From Selaginella tamariscina (taxonomy: Eukaryota; Streptophyta; Lycopodiopsida; Selaginellales; Selaginellaceae): 64,000 nt of DNA. This document shows, in pieces, positions 22,937 through 34,488 of the stretch; positions within the stretch are counted from its first letter, which is position 1; every line of letters starts with the position of its first letter. The notes beneath the pieces are model-generated. The model saw nothing but the letters and a program-made list of their open reading frames with translations. It did not search any database and was not told the origin of the DNA. The translations under genes and the position numbers were made by a program. Location: contig PUQB01000049.1 in assembly GCA_003024785.1 (NCBI GenBank), positions 1 to 64,000 of the forward strand, in the 5' to 3' direction.

Positions 22937-24105
22937 TCAAGCTCGTAGAAGAAGATCAACCAGCTGCTTTTGATCACAATCTGAAAAGATGGCTGCTATC
23001 TCCAAAAGGGATGCCTGCAATATAGTTTTACAATGAACTGAGGGTGTCATAACTAAGTGTATACTTAGCATGCATGGGAGAGAGAGAAAGAGATGCTCCA
23101 CGCAATCATAAACAATACAAAGAGTATAGATACATATACACACTTACACATATACGCACACACACACAAGGGGGGTCATACCCCGTCTCTTTGCTGAAGT
23201 AGATCCATGAGGCCTTGGTCAAGCAATATTTTCTTATCCCTGGTCACCCTGAAAAATCCTTACTGATCTTTCTCGAGGTTTGAAGTTCACAGGACACAGC
23301 TCGAAGCCTTTCCTCATCGTTCGTGAAATACCCAGGTTGTCCAGAAATCACTGCCCTTATATCATGGATACTAAACCCTCTCTCCAGCATAATACCGCAC
23401 AGCTGAATTTGTTCATTCGTAACCTGCATACGGATATATATATACCACCAGTTAAAACCCTCTCTCTCTCCAACACAGGCAAGCACGCAAACTTTACCTT
23501 TGGAGCCAATTTCTTCAGTGCTGCTGCACTCTTGGCCTTAGAGCGACATTCATAAATTTCATTAGCAGCAGCAAAACTGAGATTGACTTCCTTGCACAGT
23601 TCTATCCAGTCAACGGGCTTGCCGTTTTCAATTGCCATCGCAAGCTGCTGAAAAACATTCTCCCTGCTTAACTTCGATTTCTCCTACAAACAAATAGCTT
23701 CCATTTATATTGTAGTGTGTGTGTGATAATGTAGCTCACCGCAATAGTGTCGAAGTTAAGACCACCAAACTGCCACGATTTCCAGACATCCTCACTAATA
23801 GTGCTCGGTTCCTGCCGCTATTGAAATCGTCTGGTATGATATATGATGATATGCACTTAGTATATGCTCACCTGCATTTTTACTCTGGTTTATGAATGTG
23901 ATAATATTAGCGTGCGTGCGTGTGTGTATGTGTGTGAGAGAGATGCTACCTGGGAAGTTTGAATCCTCCTTGCAAACGCCACAAATGATTTGATTCTACT
24001 TGAATGCGCTGCAGTAGAAATGCATATGGCCTTCGGCAAGGCGCTCCTCACGGCAAACATTGCACTGCTTAACCCTAGAGAATTCTCAAGAAGCCCTAAA
24101 AACAT
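22937..24105 (-). CDS. Small protein with RecQ-type HTH segment, probably organelle-targeted
   Basis: Exons in phase: 24105-23950, 23811-23740, 23683-23498, 23423-23264, 23213-23182 and 23014-22937, about 227 residues. Residues 1-50 look like a targeting peptide (Ser/Ala/Arg-rich, no acidic residues after the first few); an internal ATG at 24,060 is an alternative start. The middle (FDTIAEKSKLSRENVFQQLAMAI, then ENGKPVDWIELCKEVNL) resembles the helix-turn-helix module found near RecQ C-termini (HTH_40): 'stepwise repeat, then EAGKPVDW'. The end (LLEIAAIFSDCDQKQLVDLLLRA) is helical. The frame is intact if a 50-base intron (23,263-23,214) is accepted, otherwise it stops at 23,244. The function is unknown; the domain call is tentative. 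Confidence 0.6.
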
Positions 24106-24276
24106 TAGGGTCTTGAGTGATCAACGGCGAGGCAAAACGAACGGGTGAGATCTACCGTTGGTAAACCTAACAGACATTCAGCTGAAAGATTCAAGGTTTC
24201 TATTTGTTGAAGGAGATTAGGGATGCGAGGAATGCGCGATCAACACAGATTCATATGAGAAAACGATGCACAAAAC

Positions 24277-24656
24277 ATGGTTGTGGGGTTGAAGAATGCC
24301 GCCAAAGAAGAAAGGGAAGAAGGGCAGAAAGGGCAAGAAAAAGAAGGAACCCAAACACGACGCTGGTGGCAAAAGGTAAATTCACTTCCCAGCAGCTCAA
24401 TTATTTCAGTTTTACATACACTTATATGTGTGTGTGTGTGTGTGTTTATGTACTACAAGAGACTCACATGTTTTCTTATTATTGTGAATAGGCTTTAATC
24501 AATGGCAAATGGGAAAGACCTTTAGAAGCTTTACCAGATCCCTTTCTCTGGCCAAGTTTTGGTGAGATCCGGGAACATATTCTGCTAGCTTGCCACCTGG
24601 TGAGTCACACATCACACGTACATACACACTACGACGGGGTCTCCAAATCTTTGAAT

Positions 24657-24721
<65 letters not shown>

Positions 24722-25578
24722 ATATAAAGTCTCATCGCTTAATCTAAGTGAATAAACTTCATTAGATAAGCATAGCATGGAGCGGCTCAATGCACGATGA
24801 TTTTATTTTAGAGCTTTTTAGAGTGCCACGGCCAAACCTGGTGAGCAGCCTTCCCTCTATTCAAAGTCAGTTTTCATCTATGTATATGTGTGCGTGTGTG
24901 TATACATATTAAAAGCTAAAAGAATGGTTTTTTCATCAGCCAGGTTACTCTTGAATTGAGGGGCACCAAATATATAACAAGATTTGTCATGTCTCCTCCT
25001 TCAGTATGCCCACTCTTGGAAACTCTCGACCTCTCCTGTTGTCCCAACCTTGAATACGCACTCATAGAGGTTGAAAGTTTTGTGTGTGTGTGTGTGTGTT
25101 GAATAATATGTTGTGGTTTTTTGTGTAGTCTATGAGTATACGGAGTCTGTCATTTGCAAGGTGTGTTTCTTTAAGGAAAGCTCTGTTGCAAGTGAGGAAG
25201 CTCAGGGAATTAAATCTACAGGAAACGAAGAGCCTGGATTGCTTCATGCTGTGGAGTGATGCAATCGAGGAGCTTGTATTTTCTAACAAAAACATGTCCC
25301 AACTTGAACTATGCTGCCCCAAACTTGTCACAGTTCAAAGGCCATCTCTCAAGGTATATATATATATATGTATTTATATCTATATTAATATTTAACTTCG
25401 TTATTTATTTATTTTTAAACAGGTGATACCGACAGTATATCCTGTTCATCCAGCGGTACTTGATATTGTTCGTGTTGACAATGCTCCCAAAGCGAGGGAA
25501 TACCACCCTCCTTGTGTTACAGAGGAGTTCAGGCCTTACGTGAGGTGTCCCATTATGCCTCATGCAATACTGCTCTAG
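24277..25578 (+). CDS. Leucine-rich repeat protein with Lys-rich N-terminus
   Basis: Exons 24277/24296-24375, 24492-24599, 24812-24840, 24940-25069, 25129-25353 and 25423-25578. Exons 2-6 are in phase. They encode ALINGKWERPLEALPDPFLW, then PSFGEIREHILLACHL, then RNI-type leucine-rich repeats (CPLLETLDLSCCPNLEYALI, LRELNLQETKSLDCFML, MSQLELCCPKLVTV). The natural N-terminus appears to be MPPKKKGKKGRKGKKKKEPK from ATG 24,296, but it joins exon 2 one base out of register; the ATG at 24,277 is in register. Basic MPPKKK-type starts followed by such LRRs are seen in algal and sperm flagellar proteins, so a role in motile sperm is possible (inference, weak). It is divergent from the HTH gene, with starts 170-190 bases apart. 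Introns 1 and 4 have GT tracts, and intron 2 contains a (CT)20(AT)10 run at 24,661-24,720. Confidence 0.7.
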
Positions 25579-25715
25579 ATTGTAGTCGTATATATGTATA
25601 TTGATGGAAATTGTTACATACACGTTGTCACCCTGTGTGTGAGAGAGAACATAAACTTCTATAAAGTCAAATGTAGGGGGCCCAGATTCTGGAATATACG
25701 CTTGTCTGTTAGGCT

Positions 25716-26138
25716 ATGAAGGCAGCACTATCTGGTGTTTCTCCTGCCGCAATTGGCGCATCCCGGTTGCGGAGGATGAGTGGTACCACTCAGCCGGACA
25801 ACAATCCGAATCCGGATCACAAAACGGTATGTATTAGTATGGTGGCTTTCCACGTATCCCTGTGTGTGTACAGGTGAATGTGAAGATCAAGGGAAGGTGC
25901 AGGGTGTGTTCTACAGGAACTGGACGGTGGAGATTGCGAAACAGATGGGGTTGAATGGGTGGTGCGGAACAGAAGGGATGGGTCTGTGGAAGCCTTATTC
26001 TCTGGGAAATCGGATACAGTGGATGCCATGGTTCGGAAGTGTCACCAGGGGCCTCCTGCCGCTAGGGTTACTGCTGTCGAGGCATTGGCTTGGACTGGCT
26101 CTGTTCCGGACGGATTTGAGCGCAAAACAAGTGAATAG
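25716..26138 (+). CDS. Acylphosphatase
   Basis: Exon 1 is 25,716-25,826 and exon 2 is 25,874-26,138; the intron is only 47 bases. The domain is complete: [18 protein letters not shown] (phosphate-binding loop with catalytic Arg), then GWVRN (catalytic Asn), [28 protein letters not shown] and [15 protein letters not shown] before the stop. The enzyme hydrolyses acylphosphates in the cytosol. Exon 2 as given lacks one G at about 25,891-25,897 (GRV codons) and one at about 25,957-25,962 (GWV codons). Both sites are G-rich, and everything else is conserved, including the splice sites. I therefore read it as a functional gene with two sequence errors rather than a pseudogene. The ~37-residue N-terminal extension may be a targeting peptide. 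Confidence 0.88.
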
Positions 26139-26139
26139 T

Positions 26140-28150
26140 TTATTAAAAATAAATAAATAAATCATAATCAGCCAAGATATTAAATTATGTAATAATAGGT
26201 GCAATATACATTATTGTTTCATGGATACAAATGGAATTTGAGTCGATGCATTAGCTAATTCAATTTTTATTAACGATTTAATTCTAATTTATTTAGTAAG
26301 GGTTAATTTAAACTTCTCATATCAATTGATAATTTCTTTGTTACTGTGTGCCTGGAACGATTTCACAATCCAGCCGCCTTCTGTATTAATTTCAAACTTT
26401 GGTAAATATTAAAAACTAATAAAAAATATGTGTTTAAAGAAATTTATATATACTAATGCATTAACTCTAAAGATCTTTTTAATTTATATCCTTTAAATGT
26501 ATATAAATCATTAAAATAATTAACTTAATTAATTATGATTAAAGGAGCGGGGCTAAATTGTGAAAACTAGCCGGATACTTAAGGTACATACACAGAGATT
26601 AATATTGAGTATATTTAAAATCTTATTTTTTCAAAAGAAAAGACAGATTAGTTTTTTTATAAAGATTTAAAATCTCCTTTAAAATATACTCAACATGTAC
26701 CATGGTTAATCTTTGTATCTACCATGGTTACCTTACACAAACTTTAATTTTATTTAATAAAAGTTCAGACTCTATTTTTTCAATTTTTGCTTTATATATA
26801 TAAACATTTTTCATATATATTTTACAATATAAAATTTATATGTTTATAAATACACCTCATTTTCACCGGTATATACGTATTTACGGCTGACTTTCAATAC
26901 GCTTTATTAAAATGGGCTCCAAACATGATTTTTAAAATATTTTATTCTATATATATTTATGGATAGATATTTTAATTAGATTGTTTAACTTTTTTTTTTA
27001 ATAATGTCATATTTATTTTTTATTATTATAATAATATAATTTCTATTTAAATTTCGAATATTCGTGATGAGGATATATTCAATTGGATAGCTTAAGTTTT
27101 GTTGATACATACGTGTACAAATGTATGTTTATTTAAATTATATATTAAATCTGTTCATACAAAGAAACAATGTGCAAACGACAAATTTAGGAGCATACTC
27201 ACACTCTTGTTCCGATAGAGACACGCATGGACTTGCACAGTAGTACATAATGACACACACGCACACGCGCACGCATATACACACATATGCATATGCATAA
27301 ACTGGTGTTTCAATCCAGTTGAAATCCTGTTGAATGACATGACGTAATACAAATGTGCCATGTGAAAATGAACTGTACACGTTCCTCACAAAGAAATACT
27401 GCCACGTTTATACTGGTTCTTTCAGAACTTCACATGCACACACACACACACACGTGCGTGTGTGTGTGTCCATATACAGATATACCTATATATACAGTTC
27501 CTTCAAAGGCATGTTATTGACAGCACATAATGTGAAAGATAGATAAGCATTATATGTATTCGTGGTTCTGCGTGCGTGTGTGTATACCAATATGCGTGAA
27601 CAATCAGTAATATATAAATAAGTCATTGAGAGTCACGCTGGTGACTTTTAAAGTCATTATATTAAAGTCATAAGATGATGACGCACACGACAGTGTTTCG
27701 CACAATATCTGCAGGAACGTATGCTTGACAACACACATACAACACACACACACACACGCTCTTGCATATGTAGTCCATATGAGCAGTTCAAGACTGACTT
27801 AGCAAAGCTCTAGTTTAAGCTCTTTTATACTGACACGCACACGCACACGCGCACGCACACACGCACTGGAAAAAATCAAAGAAATACTGTAGAATATGCT
27901 TGTGGTCCCATAAAACATACCAAATTTCAACGATATCGATAAGAAGTTTGTTCCATTTGCAACTCATTAAAAATGACACCTATGTGTACACACGTATATA
28001 ATATACGTATACGTATGTGTATGGTACAAACGCCGGTTGACATACATATATAACAAACAATCCAACACGCTTACCGACAAATTACATATTGCTTAATATA
28101 TAAATAAAAATATTAAACTAGAATTATAGAAATCACGTAAATATTTATTG
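26140..28150. other. Intergenic AT-rich and CA/GT microsatellite region
   Basis: 26,140-27,100 is plain AT-rich DNA with two inverted copies of a AAACTTTT-type tract near 26,610-26,680. 27,170-28,040 is a patchwork of CA and GT runs. No coding homology is seen. Confidence 0.6.
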
Positions 28151-28189
28151 GAATGTTCCCGTGCTCGGATCTCTCGGTGGTCGACCGTA

Positions 28190-28265
28190 GCACGTGTACA
28201 AGCAACACGCCACGTGGCCCGATCACCGCCCTCCCATCAATAAAAAGCGTCCACCAGTATAAAAG
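28190..28265 (+). promoter_or_regulatory. Core promoter of the DUF707 gene
   Basis: AGTATAAAAGG (28,256-28,266) is a strong TATA box. Two CACGTG-type boxes (CACGTGTAC at 28,191 and CCACGTGGCC at 28,211) lie 50-70 bases upstream, the G-box/ABRE arrangement, suggesting light or abscisic-acid control (inference). The leader between here and 28,745 probably contains introns. Confidence 0.55.
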
Positions 28266-28744
28266 GGGAAAATTGACCCTTTTTTACCAGGCCTATAAAG
28301 TCTCATTTTACTCATCTAATTGTATGTATTTATTAAGTAAATTATAGCTCGTTTGCAACAACCGGTCTATAACTTCGGTAAATGTGGGCACAGTTTAGAC
28401 GGGCTATATTTAAAAGTTTAAACCTGGCTTCCTTCTCGTTATGTTTTTTTCTGGTGTAGGTAACATAGAATCCCATTTTTGATTAGGGCAAATGATCTCG
28501 ATCAAGGAATTCCTCACTGGATCAGGTGCAATTTTGAATAATCCACTGATTTCAAGCTGCTGAGAGTTTCACATCGCTTATTGCGTGATTGCGCAATCAG
28601 ATTCAGAGTATTTCTCTTGTTCTTGCTAAGAATTGCATATATTTAGCAATGAGATAGATTTCATTGTAGGGCATTCTTCACTGTGATTGCCGAATTCAGA
28701 GCTTCAAGAAATGGTGAAGGAAATCGCTCTTATATTTCAGTAGG

Positions 28745-31578
28745 ATGAAAGGTATCCAGCGAAATAAGCATCAAACAGAGAAGGATCACTTCCCCAAAGA
28801 GTTTAATTACCTGGTATGTGTATATATTTTCATTTTATATATTATATGGAATCAACAGAAGCACCATCAAATAAGTATTTTGTTGAGACGTAAGAATCTT
28901 GATATAGTTTTTAAGTACGAGCACTTTGTTTTTTTTTTTATAATATAATTTTTTATTTTAATTGCAGGGGATTTTAAGTTACAAAATGAAAGTGGGAAAT
29001 GGCGCCGGGCCTGCAGGACCAAATATGTATTCTTTACGTTCACATTCACGATGCTTACGTTCTTCATATTTAGCAATTTTTTTGTTCATTCACACGAGAA
29101 TGTAAGTTTAGTATTGTATTTTTTATATTATATACATATACATATGCACTCTTAATTTTTATACTTTGTCAAAGTATAACATGCATGACCTGCTTGAGTA
29201 TGGTTTAACATATTCAGTTTAGTATAACATACAAATTTAATATTTACCTCTAGTTTAAACAAGCATTGTTGACAGACCCTCTGGAACTGGAGACCGAGTG
29301 ATCCTGTCGAGCGAACGCTGAAAGTGGCGCATATCCAGGTAGACAAGAACCTCGAGTTGGTCTATGATACATTATTAATGTGCATATTATGTTTAAAGTT
29401 AAAATGTGTAGTTTAGTTTAATTTTATGTGTCTTTTTCAGACAGTTGCTCCACAAAAGTGTAATGGGAATCAAGCACGTTCGGGAAAAGACCTACTACCA
29501 AAGGGATTGTACAGGCGACTTCAAATTTTGAGCTTCAACCCCTTGGGAGGTTCTCGAAGGCAAAGGTGCGATGATTTTTATGTTTATATCTGCGTGCGTG
29601 CGTGCGTGTGTTTGTGTGTATGTATGTGGACGTAGTGTAATGTTAACCACGGTTCTCTTTCAGGTTCCAAATAGTTTACTTGCAATACCTGCTGGTATAA
29701 AGCAAAAAACGCTTAGTTGACAGAATTGTACAGAAGGTATGAGTTATTTCCTATTTGCCTCTCTCTCTCTCTCTAACCTGTTTCACTCCACCAGTTCCTT
29801 CCACATAATTTTACAATCATTTTATTTCACTATGATGGCGTGGTTGACAAATGGCATGATCTTACCTGGAATTCTCAGGCCTTACATATAGTAGCGATCA
29901 ACCAAACAAAGTGGTCAGTATATTAACATACAGCTATAATTTACGTATATATCAATTGACTCTTTAATAGGTGGTTTGCAAAGCGTTTCCTACATCCTGA
30001 CGTGGTTGCACCGTATGAGTACATATTTGTATGGGATGAAGATCTTGGTGTTGAGAATTTTCGAGTTGACAGGTAAAGCATATCAATGCATTTACATTTT
30101 AATTTTAATCTAACTTTTAGTTTAGATTTTTGGCTATAATGAAGGAGGAGGATTGGAGATATCTCAACCTGCTCTAGAAGGCAATGCTTCAGAAGTTCAT
30201 CACCGGATAACAATCCGCAGCAAGAAACACAGAGTGCACAGGTGGGTCACCTTTCATTGTGTGTGTGTGTGTGTGTGTGTGTGTAAACGTTTCTTTTATA
30301 GGAGGAGTTATAAACCCAAAGGAACTGGCACATTGTGTCTTGGGAATAGTACGGACCCTCCCTGTGTGGGGTAAGCTATGTTTAAACTGTCTCAATTAAT
30401 AGTTGTATGCACACACACATACACACACACACGCACACATATACCTACCTTATGCAATGTTTGTATTTAGCTGGGTGGAAGGAATGGCACCAGTATTTAA
30501 CCGGGATGCTTGGAAATGTGTCTGGCATCTGATACAAGTAAGAACACCAAACATACACACACATACACGCACACGTGGTGTATGACAAGGTATTGCTATT
30601 TGTGGTTTATTCTGAACATTTGCAGAACGATTTAGTTCATGGATGGGGAATGGATTACAAGCTAGGATATTGCGTGAAGGTATACTTATATTATAGTTAC
30701 TATATCTCGTTAAATTCATTTTATAATATGAAAAGTATAGATGAAATGTATACTTGTCGTGTGCGTCATCATCTTTTGACTTATGTCTATATGAACTTAT
30801 TATATGTCTGTATATACAATATTATATACTTTTCATATTATATACTACTTTATATATGTCTATATATTTGCATATATATATCGCCCGCACGCACGCATGC
30901 ACACACTCAGACAAACATCTGTGTTTTCTGTTTAGGATCGAACAAAGAGTGTTGGAGTAATAGATAGCGAGTACATTGTACACAGGGGTATTCCTTCTCT
31001 AGGTGGACCAGCCAAGAACAAGGTAAATGAATTATGCATTAGTGACTTCGTATAGTAAACCGGGGGTTAATGAAGGAACAAACATCAATTTGTTTACTCT
31101 AACCCCATACTCTGTTAGACTATGCATTCCGTTACTGAAGAACAATATGAGGAAAATATTGCTTCCGAGGTACCGTAATTTTCTCTACTTCTTGGGGGCA
31201 TATGGTATCATAATATCATTTAGTATATAATTTAGTATTTGATGGGAGATGGTACGATGGATAGACTTTATTTATTAATTTTACATATCTATATATAACA
31301 TTAACAGTTGTCATTGCAGGGCTCTGGAAGTGATGCAAGATCTGAAGTAAGTATTTATGAAGTTTACAATAATAGTAATCAAATATATTTCTAATGCGGA
31401 ATGTGCAAATGTATTATACTGGTTTATTTTTTAGATTCGAAAACGTTCCTTTGCGGAGTTGAATACGTTCTCACAAAGATGGAGGAAGGCCGTCGAGGAA
31501 GATGAATGCTGGAAGGATCCGTATAAGCATCAAATGTACTATGGTAGCCCCGATCCCACACGCCGTCCCCGGAAGTAG
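28745..31578 (+). CDS. DUF707 family protein (Golgi-type type II membrane protein)
   Basis: Fourteen exons: 28745-28813, 28968-29101, 29254-29338, 29441-29565, 29664-29736, 29795-29913, 29971-30072, 30126-30241, 30302-30370, 30471-30537, 30626-30679, 30936-31022, 31320-31346 and 31435-31578. An N-terminal membrane anchor (KYVFFTFTFTMLTFFIF) follows basic residues. The DUF707 core is near-complete: PLGRFSKAK, LLAIPAGIKQK, FTIILFHYDGVVDKW, QTKWWFAKRFLHPD, YIFVWDEDLGVENF, SQPALEGNASEVHHRITIRS, DPPCVGWVEGMAPVFNRDAW, NDLVHGWGMDYKLGYC and VGVIDSEYIVHRGIPSLGG. The family resembles glycosyltransferases (DED motif); its activity is unproven. In the 5' half the frame slips by one base at the exon 1/2 junction and near 29,280, 29,464, 29,706 (A-run) and 30,148 (GGAGGAGG). 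Exons 9-14 are clean. A T22 tract follows the stop at 31,601-31,622. Confidence 0.88.
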
Positions 31579-32600
31579 AGTATTCGTTTTCTTTAGTGTT
31601 TTTTTTTTTTTTTTTTTTTTTTAAGTTACACGAGGTTGTATTCTTTAGAGCACTTAAGTGCTCTTCAAATTCTTTTTCCCCCCTCCCCTGTAAATCAAGT
31701 TTCCCGCCCAAGTTTTTCAAATGGACTTCATCAGGTAATTATATGTATACATACATATATATAACGCATACACATGCATACATGCATGTTGCATGTGTAT
31801 GTTTCTCCTGACACATTCTTTTGTGTGATTTTGAAGGCAAGATAACTGTACAACACGTTGTAGGAAGGACTGTTGTTTTTTGTACACAGGCATCGTACAG
31901 AGAAATAGAGCATTCTTTTTCTTCACGGGTGTTGGTTTTACTAAATTATAAAACGAAATAGTTAATCAAGTAAATAACTGGTTTTTATAGTACCAAATTT
32001 ATTGGTACATGCAGGTTGCAGTTCAGGAAAAGGACACTGGTATCTGGTAGCAGAAGATTGACTGATGGGTATGTTTCCAACCTATATCGCATGCGCGTGT
32101 GTGGTTCTGCGCATGCGTGCCTGTTTATGGATGTGTGGTGTGGTTTATACAGATATGACTTAATTGTGTGTGTTATACACATATTTTAGACTTGAACATA
32201 TATTTGTATGGTTATATATATATATAGCTTAATGCTATATACATCTCTCTCTCTCTCTCTTACATACCACGTGTATGTACTTGTATAGTTAAACTCTTTG
32301 GGTGCGTGTGTACTATTTGTATGTGTGTATGTAACTTAGATTCATTGAACTACACGATGCAAGTCTGTGTGTGTGTGTGTTATATGCATACACATGGATT
32401 TATCTGTGTCCATATACATACTAATACGCAGTTTGAAACCTTTCTGCTAATTTAAGTACAAGTAATAAGTATTTATTACGGCTGTAGAAACTTGGTGCAT
32501 TCAGATAGAGGCCGTTGATCTCCACCTTGACAAAGAAACAGCTGTACAGGGCAACTCTGAAGACAGTTACCCACAAGACTCCCTGTAACCTGTCCTTCTG
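31579..32600. other. Convergent 3' region between DUF707 and LRR genes
   Basis: It carries the DUF707 3' untranslated region with a poly-T run. GTAATT (31,735) and AG sites (for example 32,013) would allow a 3'UTR intron. It also has CT/GT microsatellites (32,239-32,260; 32,366-32,380). No coding sequence is recognised. Confidence 0.5.
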
Positions 32601-32606
32601 GTATAG

Positions 32607-33738
32607 CTAGAAACGGGAAGGCAGCTCTCCAACCAAGAAGTTTGACTCTAAGTAGAGCCTCATTAGAGGTTCAGCACCTATAAGCATCCTTACAGACTTG
32701 AGTGCATATTCGATTGGAATAAGTCCATGAACTGGTTATGCCCGAGGGAGAGAGCCGTCAACCTTGTCATCTCGACAAAGAATACAGGAAGTCTGCCCCT
32801 CAGCTGGTTATAGCTGAGGTCTATCTCTACAAGCTGACTATCCTTGACATGGTTAACAGGGAGGAGTGCGCCAAACCGGTTATATGCGAGGTTGAGCTGC
32901 TGAAGTGATGGTAACCGAAACAAGGACGGTTCTACTGGCCAGTGAGAGAGTTGTGACTTAGATCCAGGACTTCAATCTGCTCGAGTGAAGCCAGTGACAG
33001 AGGAAGCCTTCCATGGAGGTGATTCATTCGGAGTGAGAGCTCGAGTATTGAAGAAGGAAGACCAACAGGGATTGAACCAGAGAACATGTTACTGCTACCA
33101 TCGAAGTACAGAAGACTAACCATGGAGCTCATGTTGGGTATGGAGCCTGTCAACAAGTTGTTGAACACGGAGAGACGCTGGAGAGAGTGGAGATTATCAA
33201 CTGATGAAGGGAGCTTCCCGACCAGCTTGTTGTTGGAGAGACACAGGTAGTTGAGCTTCTCTAGATCCCCTATAGATTCAGGAATCTCCCCAGACAGGCT
33301 GTTTTGTGAAAGCTCTAGCTTGAGAAGAGAACGGAGGTTTGTGATGGACACAGGAATGTGACCATGGAAGGCATTTCCGGACAGGTCGAGTACCTGAAGG
33401 GCGGATAAGTTGCCTATGAAGGGAGAGATACTTGCTGTGTAGCCGGCACTATCGAGTGTTATCTCCGTCACACGCATTGGGTTGGAGTGGCTGTTACAGC
33501 GGATACCGCAGGTGAAGAAGCTCGTAGAGATTGACTCACACGGGTCTCTAGAGAAGTCCCATGAAGATAAACAGCTTGTCGGGGGCATGTCTGCGATTGC
33601 TGCTTTGAAACGCTGGAGCGCTTCGATATCTGCTGCATTCGTTCTCCTGCCGAGCGCTTGTTGGTGTTGTCGAACAATGCTGGAGAGTGAAGTATTGAAA
33701 GAGATGTATATGAAGACGAGGAGAGCTTGGAGATGCAT
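32607..33738 (-). CDS. Secreted LRR receptor-like protein (RLP29/RLP51-like)
   Basis: A single exon of about 376 residues. There is a signal peptide (residues 1-20), then an LRR N-terminal cap (DIEALQRFKAAI, SCLSSWDF, DPCES, FTCGIRC), then about ten plant-type extracellular LRRs (LSALQVLDLSGNAFHGHIP, LLKLELSQNSLSGEIP, LNYLCLSNNKLVGKLP, IEVLDLSHNSLTG, LQQLNLAYN, LVEIDLSYNQLRGRLP). No kinase and no clear membrane span are seen before the stop at 32,607-32,609. The N-terminal cap wording is closest to plant RLP29/RLP51-type proteins (from memory). The frame needs one base near 32,938 (GG before CCA) and one near 32,726 (GG in MGL); both are G-runs. It would act in the cell wall or apoplast as a receptor component or ligand-binding protein (inference). 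Confidence 0.82.
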
Positions 33739-33931
33739 TGAGACTTGGCCAGGAAGAAAGGAATGTGGGAGGTATTATATATATGCAAATGTCGCTTTTA
33801 CTTTTGCTTTTTCCAGATTATTGTTTAAGATACCACCCTGGCAGGGAATATCGTCATCTTATACCAATCTCTATGCAGGCTCCCTTCTCGGTTTCTGTAC
33901 ACATGCATGCATACATGCATGGATAAGGTAA

Positions 33932-33967
<36 letters not shown>

Positions 33968-34213
33968 GCACCACACATTACTTGATATGAAAAATGGGTG
34001 TTGCTTGATGATTTTCTGTGTCACTATGATGAACTACGTTTAAAACCATTTATTACCTTGTTATTATTAAGAGTCCTGCTGAATGTATTTCCCTGTGGAT
34101 GACTGAGTTTCGCACCTCTTCATTACTTATATACATGTGTATGTACTATGTATATACGACTCGAAAATATATTTGTGCTGAGTAAATAATAAATAATACA
34201 TTGATATTTGTAG

Positions 34214-34300
34214 GCAGATGGTCTTCGAAGGAGGCTTTGCAGAACATCCGCAGCGGTCTGAACTGGGAGAGTACTTTGGAACATTAAGATCTGTTGTAAT
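34214..34300 (+). other. Exon-like orphan segment
   Basis: After an acceptor-like TTTGTAG there is a protein-like reading (MVFEGGFAEHPQRSELGEYF, then GTLRS) with GC content above its AT-rich surroundings. No partner exons or homologue are recognised. It could be a 3' exon of an unannotated small gene or a decayed gene piece. Confidence 0.25.
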
Positions 34301-34488
34301 ACTTTTACTTAATACATTATTTTTCAGGAAAAGTAGTATATAAATAGAATTAAATATATATAATTGTATAGGAATACCCTACATATATACACATGTTCAT
34401 TAGACTTATATAGGCTTATTAAATAAAAGCGTAGTATATCTATTTACTAGTAAGAACAAGGAAATAAAAAACTTTGACGACTTATCAC

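Noticed and set aside
23249-23263. GTAAG...TTTTTCAG, a 15-base intron-like stretch in the HTH gene
   Set aside because: It is too short to be spliced and its removal does not restore the frame; the 50-base alternative does.
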